This document shows, piece after piece, positions 54,490 through 63,403 of a stretch of 64,000 nucleotides of DNA (its first letter is position 1; every line of letters begins with the position of its first letter). Position numbers and translations under genes: made by a program. Origin of the DNA: Acetivibrio clariflavus DSM 19732 (lineage in GTDB: Bacteria > Bacillota > Clostridia > Acetivibrionales > Acetivibrionaceae); the NCBI RefSeq assembly GCF_000237085.1, contig NC_016627.1, forward strand, positions 3,968,118 through 4,032,117. The letters are read 5' to 3'. Below the pieces are notes generated by a model. The model made no database searches and was not told the DNA's origin. It saw nothing but the letters and a program-made list of their open reading frames with translations.

Positions 54490-54574
54490 GCTTTTTAGAC
54501 ACAAAAGGACTGTTACACTAATTTTCTTAGTGCAACAGCCCCTTCTGCTAATAGAAATTCAGTTTCTTCTCTTG

Positions 54575-54892
54575 TCACGATGTACTCAGGGAATCAATAT
54601 CCCTCTGCACCTTCTTGTCTTTGGTCTCGTCACAGCAATTTTTGCCTTCCACAATCCGAGACTCAATTTTTGATGCTTCCATAACTTTTTCCGTTATTAT
54701 ATTCTTTATTTCTTCTATGGAATCCTCAAGGAAAAAAGTTTTCTTTATTTCTTCAAGCAATGTATTGTCGGATAGATTTTCCATATCAATATCCATACAA
54801 CTTTCATCGGTACACAGTCTGAACAAAGCCTTATATTGGTAGTTATCTTCAGTGATGTTCAAATTTACAACCTTTAAATCTTTACAAAGCAT
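54575..54892 (-). CDS. Hypothetical protein downstream of ferritin
   Basis: 105 residues from ATG at 54892, eight bases after AAAGGGGG; a more distal start at 54925 would overlap that site. It is acidic, with three or four Cys (MLCKDL, LCTDESCMDID, GKNCCDETKD) and helical charged stretches. No family recognised. It begins 34 bases after the ferritin stop and is probably co-transcribed, so a link to iron or metal handling is possible (inference). Confidence 0.6.
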   Translation of the reverse strand: MLCKDLKVVNLNITEDNYQYKALFRLCTDESCMDIDMENLSDNTLLEEIKKTFFLEDSIEEIKNIITEKVMEASKIESRIVEGKNCCDETKDKKVQRDIDSLSTS

Positions 54893-54926
54893 GTAAAATG
54901 CCCCCTTTATATTTGCTATTAACACC

Positions 54927-55457
54927 TTATGCTTGTTCTTTTCCTGCCAAAGGAGAAGGAACTGTATAAACTCTTGTCGCCATCTCGGTATCCAGCATTA
55001 AAATTCCTTTACCGTCATTTTCCCCCACAAGTCTAATCTTGCTCAAATTTTGCTGTGCAGTGTCCTCCTCTTCCGCCTGTTCGTCTATAAACCATTTGAT
55101 AAAGGAATTGGTCTTGTGATCCCGTTCTTCAATAGCCAAATCGGCAATTCTATATATAGATTGGGTTACAGACCTCTCATGGGCAAGGGATTTTTCCAAT
55201 ACCTCCTCAATGGATTTAAAATCCCATTCCGGGGCTTGTATTGCCTGAAGTTTAACCCTGCCGCCAACAAGATTTAAATAATTGATAAAAATAAGGGCAT
55301 GGTCTCTTTCTTCCATTGCCTGTATTTTAAACCAATTGGCAAAACCGTTTAAGTTCCTTGAAGTAAAATAAGCTGAAAAAGACAGATATAAATATGCGGA
55401 ATAAAATTCTTTCTGGATTTGATCATTCAAAAGCTGTTCCATTTTTTCACTAATCAT
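54927..55457 (-). CDS. ftnA: Ferritin, non-heme
   Basis: 176 residues, four-helix ferritin. Ferroxidase ligands are visible in QKEFYSAYLYLS (Glu17), QAMEERDHALIF (Glu and His) and the later DEQAEEEDTAQQ, with bacterial FtnA layout and no haem-binding Met as in bacterioferritin. It stores iron as ferric mineral in the cytoplasm. AAAGGATGGG precedes the start. Confidence 0.95.
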   Translation of the reverse strand: MISEKMEQLLNDQIQKEFYSAYLYLSFSAYFTSRNLNGFANWFKIQAMEERDHALIFINYLNLVGGRVKLQAIQAPEWDFKSIEEVLEKSLAHERSVTQSIYRIADLAIEERDHKTNSFIKWFIDEQAEEEDTAQQNLSKIRLVGENDGKGILMLDTEMATRVYTVPSPLAGKEQA

Positions 55458-55644
55458 ATATTCCCATCCTTTCTGAGTAAGTATTAAAAAACACTTTTTC
55501 TTTAAACTTTATCTTTATTTAATATACCCATAATACAGCGTAATAAAACGGTTATTTCCAAACTTTTCACATTCTTATACTAACCCCTGTATTTATCGAT
55601 CTAAATTAAAAATTATATTACTTATAAATATCAAAAAAGAATAA

Positions 55645-56610
55645 CTATGTAAGTTCATCTATTACTTTGCGGCAAATACGCTCACTGAATCTGCTTTCAT
55701 AATGCCCGGGTGCCCAGCCTTTAAGAAAACGGTAGAAATCAGCCCAGGCTACATGATACAACTTACGCCATTCCTTTTCCAATACTTCAAAGTCCACTTT
55801 CTTCTCCACCATTTCCAAAGCTTTTTTCAGTTCCTTGAAATAAAACTCTAAAATGTCGTTTTCCCAGCTTTCACACTCATCATCGTAAAGACAGCTGTCA
55901 ATAAAATATGCCACATCCTTCATTCCGCAGCCGCCACCCACATATTGAAAATCCACTGCAGCAACACTGTTTCCGTCATTGGAAAAACAGAAGTTCTCTA
56001 TTTTTGCGTCACCGTGTACAAAAGTTTTATAGGTACAGCTGTCAAGCTTTCTGTCTATCGCACGGGCTGCGTTTTTTAAAGCCATGTCCTTCATAGCTTT
56101 AAGTTCGTCGGGACGAGTATCCAAATGCCAGTAAGTTCCTTTTGACCACAGTTTTTCAGGTTTTTCACCCATAAAAGTTGCATGAAAATTAGCCAGCCAG
56201 CTTAAACATAGCTGTATTTCCTTCCAACCCACGCTTCTTATTCTCCCATTAAAACCTGAAGCATCAAGGTCTTCAAATACCATTAAAAACTCATCATCCT
56301 GCCATTCGAAAGCATATCCTTTTGGAACTCTGCAGTCTTTTCCGCACCTTTGGCTCCAATTTTGATAAAAAGCCATTTCCACTTTATAGGATTTCAGTTT
56401 ACGCTCAAAGGATATATCCCCGCCCCGGATTTGACCTGCCCGCTTGAGCAGGCATACGTTTTTTACTATTACACTCTTCACTTCTGTTCCGGACAATTCG
56501 TAGCGCAGTATTTTCCCATATCCGCTCCAAAGTTCCTGTACCTCTTCAATTTCATACACTTCTTTTGCTCCTGTGGATCTGAGAATTACCTTTTCAAAGC
56601 TTTTATTCAT
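55645..56610 (-). CDS. Phosphotransferase/kinase-like protein (ecdysteroid kinase-like)
   Basis: About 321 residues from ATG at 56610 ([10 protein letters not shown]) with GGGGA upstream; starts further out to 56658 lack a good site. The kinase-like fold is shown by SVIVKNV (Lys), [13 protein letters not shown] (hinge), [13 protein letters not shown] (catalytic His-Gly-Asp and Asn) and [20 protein letters not shown] (metal-binding Asp). The family is close to aminoglycoside/choline kinases and the EcKinase group. Substrate unknown; resistance cannot be claimed. It stands alone. Confidence 0.8.
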   Translation of the reverse strand: MNKSFEKVILRSTGAKEVYEIEEVQELWSGYGKILRYELSGTEVKSVIVKNVCLLKRAGQIRGGDISFERKLKSYKVEMAFYQNWSQRCGKDCRVPKGYAFEWQDDEFLMVFEDLDASGFNGRIRSVGWKEIQLCLSWLANFHATFMGEKPEKLWSKGTYWHLDTRPDELKAMKDMALKNAARAIDRKLDSCTYKTFVHGDAKIENFCFSNDGNSVAAVDFQYVGGGCGMKDVAYFIDSCLYDDECESWENDILEFYFKELKKALEMVEKKVDFEVLEKEWRKLYHVAWADFYRFLKGWAPGHYESRFSERICRKVIDELT

Positions 56611-56790
56611 AGTACCCATTCCCCATTTATTGCAATTCTTTATATGTTCAGTCATCAATTTACAGCTTTTAAAGCAAACATTACAACTTATCCAAGTCTA
56701 TCCATATAGGATTGCACAAACCATACACAATTCTCGCTTATACGTTTTTTATCACTGTCGGATAAATTTAAAAATCTTTTCTGAACAGAT

Positions 56791-57003
56791 TTAAAACTCT
56801 ATAGAAAGCTCTTTTCCAAATTGCTGCAGACTGCCCATAGATAAATTATCCATTATTGTACCTAATAATGCAACCGGAACTTGATCCTGTTTATCACTGA
56901 CCAATTCCACCTCTTTTTTACTATCAAACTCACAGAGCAAATTAAAAGCTACTGCTTGTAGATATTAGTTCCCCAAATTCTCCGCAAGAAAAGCTCTAAA
57001 TAA
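56791..57003 (-). pseudogene. Possible gene remnant
   Basis: In one minus-strand frame, coding-like sequence (LFRAFLAENLGN, stop at 56967-56965, then YLQAVAFNLLCEFDSKKEV ... SLQQFGKELSIEF and stop at 56793-56791) continues through an in-frame TAA, with a TGA just upstream at 57006-57004. There is no ribosome-binding site. It may be the decayed 3' end of a gene. The family is not recognised and chance cannot be excluded. Confidence 0.25.
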
Positions 57004-57006
57004 TCA

Positions 57007-57137
57007 TATCAAATAATATACTGTAATACAACCAAAATTAATATAATATAGCATAAACAGGTAGCAATTTACAATACATTTGACAATTTAAGCTCTCTTA
57101 AGGCATACCCACTTTATCCTCTTTTCATAAACAAAAA
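57007..57137. other. AT-rich intergenic DNA
   Basis: With the possible remnant beside it, the 56611-57181 interval has no convincing gene. Only the terminator at 57138-57161 is clear. Confidence 0.4.
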
Positions 57138-57161
57138 GAATTGGCCAGGTTGGACCAATTC
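57138..57161 (-). terminator. Intrinsic terminator of the hemerythrin gene
   Basis: On the minus strand GAATTGG, a 10-base loop, CCAATTC and TTTTTGTTT, about 20 bases after the stop. Confidence 0.8.
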
Positions 57162-57181
57162 ACACTCATTGAAATCTTCCT

Positions 57182-57739
57182 TCATATAAGCACATATTTC
57201 TGCTCAAGCATATCCAACATTCGCAAATATTTTTCTTGAATCCCAGACTTTTCGGCTTCTGCTTCGAAAGCCTCACACTCGGCATTTACGTTGTCTAATG
57301 CTTCTGAATCAAGTTCCCTTTTGCCGTAAGGATAGGCAATATTATCCTCCTTATCTATGTGGCGGTTTAGCAAATGGGTGTAGGAAACGGCATTGGCAAT
57401 AACATCCACCTTTGCATCCTCATCGCCGTTCTTTACCCGTTCCAGTGCTTCTCCTAGCCCCTGCATATACAATCGGCCAAAATCATGTTCTACCAACATT
57501 CCGAACCTGACCAGTTTTTCTGCAGCACCGCCTAATTCTATCATTCTGTTAAAAAGGATTTTTTCTTCTTTTCCATGATGATGGTTATCGGCGTAGTTTC
57601 TTATAAAATCAATCATATTTTTAAAATCGTTAAAATCAATTTCTCTTCCATGCATTATTCCAATACATGCTCTTCTTATTACCGACAGCATTCTTTTTAT
57701 GTGTTTGTGTTCCTCAACCATTAAATCTATTGCATCCAA
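57182..57739 (-). CDS. Hemerythrin-domain protein
   Basis: 185 residues. Di-iron ligands are visible as MVEEHKHIKRML, YADNHHHGKEEKILF, LVEHDFGRLYM and LLNRHIDKEDNIAYPYG, the H...HxxxE...H...HxxxxD pattern of bacterial hemerythrins. It binds oxygen or nitric oxide, or helps repair iron-sulfur centres under oxidative stress in anaerobes. Cytoplasmic, monocistronic, with a terminator. Confidence 0.9.
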   Translation of the reverse strand: MDAIDLMVEEHKHIKRMLSVIRRACIGIMHGREIDFNDFKNMIDFIRNYADNHHHGKEEKILFNRMIELGGAAEKLVRFGMLVEHDFGRLYMQGLGEALERVKNGDEDAKVDVIANAVSYTHLLNRHIDKEDNIAYPYGKRELDSEALDNVNAECEAFEAEAEKSGIQEKYLRMLDMLEQKYVLI

Positions 57740-57916
57740 TCAAATCACATCCTTCAATAGTATTATAAGTAACTTGCAACCTATTATACAAATATCAGAT
57801 TTTTTCCATTCAATTATTGGCAAGTCGTACATTCGCTCAGGCTTGTATTTAGGCTTGCTCATCAATATAACCCCAGACTGTTGCAAGTTTACTCACATCT
57901 GAAGGATTCTACAAAA
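57740..57916. other. Intergenic, nothing recognised
   Basis: 177 bases between hemerythrin and cysN. It holds the hemerythrin promoter by position; no clear cysN terminator. Confidence 0.3.
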
Positions 57917-59713
57917 CTATATAAAATAATCGATAATTATTTCCTGTTTGACAAGTATATTGCAAATTTCATTTACTGCATCATCAATACCCACGCTGGC
58001 ATCAGGTATGAAATTGCTAAAGGGTGATTCTCCAATATTGACAACCAGAATATCATTGGGCGCATTTAGCTCCTTTAATATTAAGGCCTCGTAATCGTCC
58101 AAATTATGAACCGATGTTATAAATATCTGTCCCGAGTCGGTAAATATCCTTGCCAATTCACCAATCTGATGTATTTGCTCAATTCTGTCCTCGTTTTCGG
58201 TACTTACATTCGAACCAAGGCCGCCAAGAAGACTGGAAATTCCAAGAAAGTAAACTTTATGCTTCGTATTAAAAAGCCTTTTTTCCAACTGCCTTCCTAT
58301 ATCCTGAATGTTCTTTTCAAGCTCTTCACTTCCCGTAGTAATTACAATAAACTTCGATTTGTGCCCATATACTTCTCTTCTCTCTTCTTCCGTTATAAGA
58401 CTCTTTTCCCACAAATACTCCCTTTTTCTGATATGCTCTTTCAGACTATTCTCCTGATCATCAACGCTTTCAAGAATTATTCCGCCTCCTGCGATATCAT
58501 AATTGTCAACAATTACAAAGCGCCCTGTCTGTTCAAAATTGGAAATTATATCAAATGCAATGGGCTTTGGTGTTTCAAAAATACACTCTGCTACATCGTG
58601 CCTTTCCACCTGGTCCTTAAAAGTGTCGATATTTATCTGGGCTGCATCAATTATGCTTATAATCTCCACCAGTTTTACACTGCTTCTCATTGTTCCTATT
58701 TTCAGTTTATATTTTTTATTTTTCACAAGAGGAGATTTCCCCACCCAAAAAATGTTAGCTCTAAACTTCGAACTGACATTGGGATGCTGTTCATTTACTT
58801 TAACCATGATTTCTCCGGGTTTTATGTAAATCTGTGTCTTAAGAGTAACCCCTATTGCCTCATCGGCACCAGCTTCCTTCCTTGGTGGTACGTTAAATCC
58901 CTCAATACTTGCAATTTCCGACTTTTTAAAGGACGGCAGGAACAGTACTTCATCACCTTCCCTTATTGTTCCGCTGGTTATTGTCCCTGCCACAATTCTT
59001 CTGTCATCGCCTTTTTCAGTAAATTTATATATATCCTGAACGGGCATGCGAAAGTCTTGCTCTGCATTTTTTTTCTTATTGCTGAATCCATCCAGTTGTT
59101 CCAATACTGTAGGCCCTTCATACCATGGTGTATTACCGGATTTTGATGCAATATTATCTCCATGAAAAGCACTTATAGGTATAAAATTTACAGGTCTGAT
59201 TTTTATACCGTTAAGGAATTCCGTAAACTGTGCCTTTATTGTATCGAAAACTTCCTTGTTAAACCCGACCATATCCATTTTATTAACCAATACGGCAACC
59301 TGCTTGATGCCAAGCATAGAAACAATATGACCATGCCTTTTGGAATTTTCCTGGATTCCTTCTTTCGCATCAATAACAAGCAGTGCAGCTTCAGCCCGGG
59401 ATGCTCCGGTAACCATGTTTTTCAGAAATTCGATATGTCCCGGTGCATCAATAATTATGTAATCCCTTTTACCGGTTTTGAAAAAGCACCGGGCAGCATC
59501 AATGGTTATCCCCTGTGCCTGTTCATCCTTCAAGGCATCCAGCAGAAACGCATATTCAAAGGGTTTGAAATTTTTCCGGCAATATTCCTTGACAAATTCC
59601 AGCTTGCCTTCAGGCAGTGAATCGGTATCAGCAAGGAGCCTGCCTATTACAGTACTCTTTCCATGGTCCACATGCCCCACTATAACAATATTCATCTGCT
59701 CTCTTTCCGCCAT
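57917..59713 (-). CDS. cysN: CysN, sulfate adenylyltransferase GTPase subunit, with degenerate CysC-like tail
   Basis: 598 residues from ATG at 59713 with AAAGGAGG at the end of cysD; a longer frame to 59803 would run deep into cysD. GTPase motifs: [11 protein letters not shown] (P-loop), [10 protein letters not shown] and [10 protein letters not shown], then two elongation-factor-like beta domains. With CysD it makes adenosine phosphosulfate (APS) from sulfate and ATP, driven by GTP. E. coli CysN is about 475 residues. The extra C-terminal part (about 440-598) aligns in layout with APS kinase CysC ([44 protein letters not shown]) but its P-loop is replaced by [14 protein letters not shown], so it should not bind ATP as a kinase. 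Confidence 0.92.
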   Translation of the reverse strand: MAEREQMNIVIVGHVDHGKSTVIGRLLADTDSLPEGKLEFVKEYCRKNFKPFEYAFLLDALKDEQAQGITIDAARCFFKTGKRDYIIIDAPGHIEFLKNMVTGASRAEAALLVIDAKEGIQENSKRHGHIVSMLGIKQVAVLVNKMDMVGFNKEVFDTIKAQFTEFLNGIKIRPVNFIPISAFHGDNIASKSGNTPWYEGPTVLEQLDGFSNKKKNAEQDFRMPVQDIYKFTEKGDDRRIVAGTITSGTIREGDEVLFLPSFKKSEIASIEGFNVPPRKEAGADEAIGVTLKTQIYIKPGEIMVKVNEQHPNVSSKFRANIFWVGKSPLVKNKKYKLKIGTMRSSVKLVEIISIIDAAQINIDTFKDQVERHDVAECIFETPKPIAFDIISNFEQTGRFVIVDNYDIAGGGIILESVDDQENSLKEHIRKREYLWEKSLITEEERREVYGHKSKFIVITTGSEELEKNIQDIGRQLEKRLFNTKHKVYFLGISSLLGGLGSNVSTENEDRIEQIHQIGELARIFTDSGQIFITSVHNLDDYEALILKELNAPNDILVVNIGESPFSNFIPDASVGIDDAVNEICNILVKQEIIIDYFI

Positions 59714-59714
59714 A

Positions 59715-60596
59715 TTACATATAACCTCCTTTGCGAAGCGTTTCAAGGCCTCCGCCATCGTCCTGGTCCTGGGCTCTACCTGCTCTCTCAGCAATTTTTG
59801 CAAATTTTCCGCTTTTTAATTCCTCTATTATCTCCCTCACATTTTTAGCAGTGGATTCCACCGGCGAAGTGCACGGATAGCAACCTAAAGACCTGTATCG
59901 CTTTCCGTCTCCCTGATCAAAATACAGTGAAGTGATAGGAATATTCTCCCTCTCGATATATTCCCATATATTGAGTTCCGTCCAGTCAAGAAGAGGATGG
60001 ATTCTCACATGGGTACCGGGTGCAAAATCCGTCTTAAACTGGTTCCAAAATTCAGGTGGCTGATCTCCCACATCCCAGTCATTATCCTTGTCCCTGGGTG
60101 AAAAATACCTTTCCTTTGAACGGCTGCCTTCCTCATCAGCCCTTACACCGACAATCACGCCGGTAAATCTTTCTCTGTTGGTATCCTCAACATATTTTCC
60201 AGTTTTATGGTCCAAAATATATCTGGGCCACTCCCCGGAAAGGGTATGTTTCAGTGCTTCGGATTTAAGGGTCTGGCAGCAGGACAAACGGTCTGTTTTG
60301 CCGTCAGGGAACGTGTTCTTTTCTCTTAATGCCTTTGAATTTTCTCCATATATCATGGTAAGTCCCCATTTTAACGCCAGTTCATCCCTGTAAGCAATCA
60401 TTTCAGGAATTTTATAATGGGTATCTATATGTACCAGCGGAATGGGAACATGCCCGAAAAATGCCTTCCTGGCAAGCCACAAAAGAACGGTGCTGTCCTT
60501 TCCTATCGACCACAACATGCATAAGTTTTTAAACTCCCTGTATGCTTCCCTCAATATGTAAATACTCTGTGCCTCCAATTTATCCAAATGATCCAT
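59715..60596 (-). CDS. cysD: CysD, sulfate adenylyltransferase small subunit
   Basis: 293 residues of the PP-loop ATP pyrophosphatase family. [21 protein letters not shown] holds the SxGKDS loop; [33 protein letters not shown] and [12 protein letters not shown] are CysD signatures. It forms APS with CysN. Its stop overlaps the cysN start region (the stop codon is one base before the cysN ATG), and its start is two bases after the cysH stop, so cysH-cysD-cysN are tightly coupled. Confidence 0.96.
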   Translation of the reverse strand: MDHLDKLEAQSIYILREAYREFKNLCMLWSIGKDSTVLLWLARKAFFGHVPIPLVHIDTHYKIPEMIAYRDELALKWGLTMIYGENSKALREKNTFPDGKTDRLSCCQTLKSEALKHTLSGEWPRYILDHKTGKYVEDTNRERFTGVIVGVRADEEGSRSKERYFSPRDKDNDWDVGDQPPEFWNQFKTDFAPGTHVRIHPLLDWTELNIWEYIERENIPITSLYFDQGDGKRYRSLGCYPCTSPVESTAKNVREIIEELKSGKFAKIAERAGRAQDQDDGGGLETLRKGGYM

Positions 60597-60598
60597 TA

Positions 60599-61324
60599 TT
60601 ACCCCTCCTTAACGACGTTTGAAACATGAAGTCCGCATTCCTTTTTATCCGGATCTTCCCACCACCACCGGCCGCTTCTGATATCTTCGCCTTTTCTAAC
60701 CGCCCGGGTACAGGGTTGGCATCCGATACTCCTGAAATCCTTGTTATAAAGGCTGTTATAAGGTATGTTTTTGCTGCGTATGTACTCCCATACCTGCTCC
60801 TCGGTCCAATAGGCCAGGGGATTTATTTTTAGCATATCGTGGGCGTGATCCCATTCAAACAATTCAATATTGCTTCTTGTAACAGACTGTTCCCTTCTAA
60901 GACCGCACACCCACACATCCGCCGTTGCAAGTACTCTCTTTAAAGGTTCAACTTTTCTTACCTCACAGCATTTCTTCCTTAACTCGACACTCTCATAAAA
61001 CATATTTGGACCATACTGTGAAACAATTCTCTCCAATTGCTCGTTAGACGGTGCATAAACCTCATATTTGAAGCCATATCTTGAAGATGTTTCTTCCATT
61101 AAATCATATGTGTTTTGAAAGTGTCTTCCGGTATCAATGAAAAATATTCTGGGATTTGCACTGTTTTTTGCAAAGATTTCGGTCAGCACCTGGTCTTCAA
61201 TGGAAAGACTTGATGCCAGGATTGTTCTCGATGTTCCAAATCTATCCAAAACATAGCAGATTATCTCTTTAGGTGATTTATCCAAAAATTCCTTGTTCAA
61301 TTTCTCTATTTCCTGTTTGATCAT
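60599..61324 (-). CDS. cysH: CysH, APS reductase type (iron-sulfur)
   Basis: 241 residues. [12 protein letters not shown] and [15 protein letters not shown] form the nucleotide-binding region. The paired cysteines of the [4Fe-4S] enzymes are present: KKCCEVRK (Cys119/120) and [10 protein letters not shown] (Cys202/205). KKECGLH (Cys230) is the catalytic Cys that forms the thiosulfonate. These four extra cysteines mark enzymes that reduce APS directly, unlike PAPS reductases such as E. coli CysH, which lack them. The product is sulfite, used by the sulfite reductase encoded upstream. RBS GGAGG before the start. Confidence 0.94.
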   Translation of the reverse strand: MIKQEIEKLNKEFLDKSPKEIICYVLDRFGTSRTILASSLSIEDQVLTEIFAKNSANPRIFFIDTGRHFQNTYDLMEETSSRYGFKYEVYAPSNEQLERIVSQYGPNMFYESVELRKKCCEVRKVEPLKRVLATADVWVCGLRREQSVTRSNIELFEWDHAHDMLKINPLAYWTEEQVWEYIRSKNIPYNSLYNKDFRSIGCQPCTRAVRKGEDIRSGRWWWEDPDKKECGLHVSNVVKEG

Positions 61325-61374
61325 GAGTTACCTCCTTACTTACATTCAATTATCCTTTTCCTTTTAAGTTACAA

Positions 61375-62988
61375 CTAATAACCGGGTTCAATTTGACTTT
61401 GCAATTTTTCAAAATACTCCAAACCGACTCTTTCTACAAAACTGTGAAAAGTCTCATTATCCTTTCGATGATTTAAATAATTTTCAATGAAACTGTGAAC
61501 TGCTTTTAGCAAGTCTTCTTCCTTAAACCTTAAATTAAGTCTTTGCCCAAAAGCAGCATTTTTTCCCAAAGCCCCTCCCAAGAACACATCAAAGCCCTCA
61601 CAGGAGTTTCCGTTTTCCTTTAACAGGGCACCTCTAATTCCAATGTCCGCAATTAATGTATGCCCACAGGAATTGGGACACCCTGAAATCTTAACACTAA
61701 TGGGCACATCAGCCTTTAATCGGTCATCTATATAGCTTGAAAGCTTTAGTGCTATGTTTTTGGTGTCAATTAAGGCAAGGTTGCAGAATTTTGAACCAGT
61801 GCATGCCACAATTTTGCTTAAGAACGTTTCAGGCTTATGGCTGAACTTTTCAAATATTTTATTTTTCAGCACCTCGGAAACTTTTTCATTATCAATCCCC
61901 GAAATAATAATGTTTTGGCTCGACGTGGTCCGAAGAATTCCGTCTCCATATTTTTCGCTTATTTCAATCAGCTCTTTAAAGTCTGTTGATGTCATATGTC
62001 CTAAAGGAATATGAACTCCTATGTAACTCTTACCCTCCTGCTTTTGTCTGTGTACCCCGTAGTAATTTATCGAATTGGAACCGTCGCTTTTATCAATTCC
62101 TCTCTTTGGCAATTCACCGGTATATTCAAAGAGTTTCTCGGTGAATTTTTCTATTCCCCAGTCATCCACTAGGAATTTAAGCCGGGCACGGCTTCTGTTG
62201 TTCCTGTATCCAAAATCCCTAAATATAGTCGCTATTGCCACCGTTACTTTCAGTACCTGTTCCGGAAGTATAAAGGCATCAACTTCTCTTGCCATCATAG
62301 GTTTGGAGGAGAGCCCGCCTCCTACTTTTAAATGAAACCCTGCTACCTCCTCGCCGTCTATAACTTTTACGGCAGGTGTAAAGGAAATATCGTTTATCTC
62401 AGAATTTCCGGCATTTCTTGTACTTGCAGAAATTGAAATTTTAAGTTTTCGCGGAAGATTTGAAAAATCTCTGTTGAGAAGAAAGAAATCGTTAACCTGA
62501 TTTACCAGTTCGGTGGTATCCATAAGCTCGTATTTGTCAATTCCTGCTAATGGATTCCCTATAACAGTCCTGGGACAGTCTCCGCACGACTCATAACTTG
62601 CAAGCTTGACACTGTTTAGCTTAAGGAATATTTCCGGTAAATCTTCCATGCGTATATTATAAAACTGAATTGCCCCACGGGTGGATATTCTCATAAAGTC
62701 TCTGCCGTATTTTTCTGCAATTTCGGCCAATATTTTTGCTGCAGGTACATCAATCTTTCCGGTATTGATGCGGATTCTTAGCATAAACAATCCGTTTTTG
62801 GGCTTTTGTTCATAAATTCCCGCCCATTTGAGCAGTATCCTGTCTTCATCGGACACCGACTCAATACCTTGTTTTGAGTACTTATTGACGATGGTTTCAA
62901 TAACATCCAATCCATCTCTTTTAAGTTTTATTTTTTCAACATCATTCAGCAATTGGATATTCTGATTCCAAATTTGCTCATACGCCAT
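61375..62988 (-). CDS. Nitrite/sulfite reductase family, assimilatory sulfite reductase
   Basis: 537 residues with two ferredoxin-like halves. VACTGSKFCNLA (Cys396, Cys402) and SGCPNSCGH (Cys437, Cys441) ligate [4Fe-4S] and bridge to siroheme; ISTRGAIQFYNIR and TTSSQNIIISGI bind siroheme and substrate. It reduces sulfite to sulfide by six electrons, probably from ferredoxin. Context (cysH-cysD-cysN 50 bases downstream) favours sulfite over nitrite. GGGGG precedes the ATG. First gene of the sulfate-reduction operon. Confidence 0.9.
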   Translation of the reverse strand: MAYEQIWNQNIQLLNDVEKIKLKRDGLDVIETIVNKYSKQGIESVSDEDRILLKWAGIYEQKPKNGLFMLRIRINTGKIDVPAAKILAEIAEKYGRDFMRISTRGAIQFYNIRMEDLPEIFLKLNSVKLASYESCGDCPRTVIGNPLAGIDKYELMDTTELVNQVNDFFLLNRDFSNLPRKLKISISASTRNAGNSEINDISFTPAVKVIDGEEVAGFHLKVGGGLSSKPMMAREVDAFILPEQVLKVTVAIATIFRDFGYRNNRSRARLKFLVDDWGIEKFTEKLFEYTGELPKRGIDKSDGSNSINYYGVHRQKQEGKSYIGVHIPLGHMTSTDFKELIEISEKYGDGILRTTSSQNIIISGIDNEKVSEVLKNKIFEKFSHKPETFLSKIVACTGSKFCNLALIDTKNIALKLSSYIDDRLKADVPISVKISGCPNSCGHTLIADIGIRGALLKENGNSCEGFDVFLGGALGKNAAFGQRLNLRFKEEDLLKAVHSFIENYLNHRKDNETFHSFVERVGLEYFEKLQSQIEPGY

Positions 62989-63403
62989 GTGTCAACCCCC
63001 CTGGCATAACATCAGCCATTTATGTACTATTAATCGGTACATGTTTTGTAAGAATAGCCGATTCATCCAAACTTCATTGCAAATATAAATCGGCACAATT
63101 ATTATTTTTCCTATATGTTTTGTAAGTTTTTATGTATTATATATCCTTCTGTCTGTCCTTATACAAAGGGAACTAAAACATTTCGCCTTCATACAATAAC
63201 ATTACTATTCCTATATAATTTGTTAGGTTTATATTACCATGACATTCATTATATTGTCAACACATATTTATGATATTACATATAGGATTAGTCGGGTTAA
63301 TTTTATCATTAGGGAAAATTAATTAAAACTTTCCCCTTTTAGTATTTTTAAGTAAAACATTAGTTCTGTTCATTTATTTTGTAAAATTTTTTTACCGGAA
63401 TAT
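62989..63403 (-). promoter_or_regulatory. Sulfur operon control region with repeats and stem
   Basis: 415 bases without a gene. Visible: TTGACA (63260-63255), 18-base spacer, TAATAT (63236-63231) on the minus strand; three copies of a TATAGGA motif, as CATATAGGAAAAAT (63117-63104, minus), TTATATAGGAATAG (63218-63205, minus) and ACATATAGGATTAG (63278-63291, plus); two exact copies of ATGTTTTGTAAG (63041-63052 and 63115-63126); and a stem GCCGATT/AATCGGC (63057-63094). The motifs could be sites for an Rrf2-type (CymR-like) sulfur regulator. No known riboswitch was recognised. Confidence 0.45.

Larger units (their letters stand above)
52651..54544 (-). mobile_element. IS1182-family insertion sequence with hairpin ends
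   Basis: Ends AAGGGGCTGTTGCATTA (52651-) and TAGTGCAACAGCCCCTT (54528-54544) are inverted repeats with one mismatch. Each end is itself a hairpin: 52651-52698 (GGGGCTGTTGCATTAC / GTAATGCAATAGCCCC) and about 54505-54544 (weaker). Length is about 1894 bases with one transposase gene. No clear target duplication was seen. Confidence 0.8.

Noticed and set aside
55645-56610. Aminoglycoside resistance gene
   Set aside because: The kinase motifs fit a broad family including choline and EcKinase-like enzymes; nothing in the sequence or context supports resistance.
58106-59146. Long plus-strand open frame (346 codons) opposite cysN
   Set aside because: It is antisense to a well-conserved gene, has no family features and is Cys/Phe/Tyr-rich as expected of a shadow frame.
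59714-59803. Longer start for CysN reaching into cysD
   Set aside because: It would overlap cysD by about 90 bases; ATG at 59713 has AAAGGAGG and begins directly before the P-loop as in the family.
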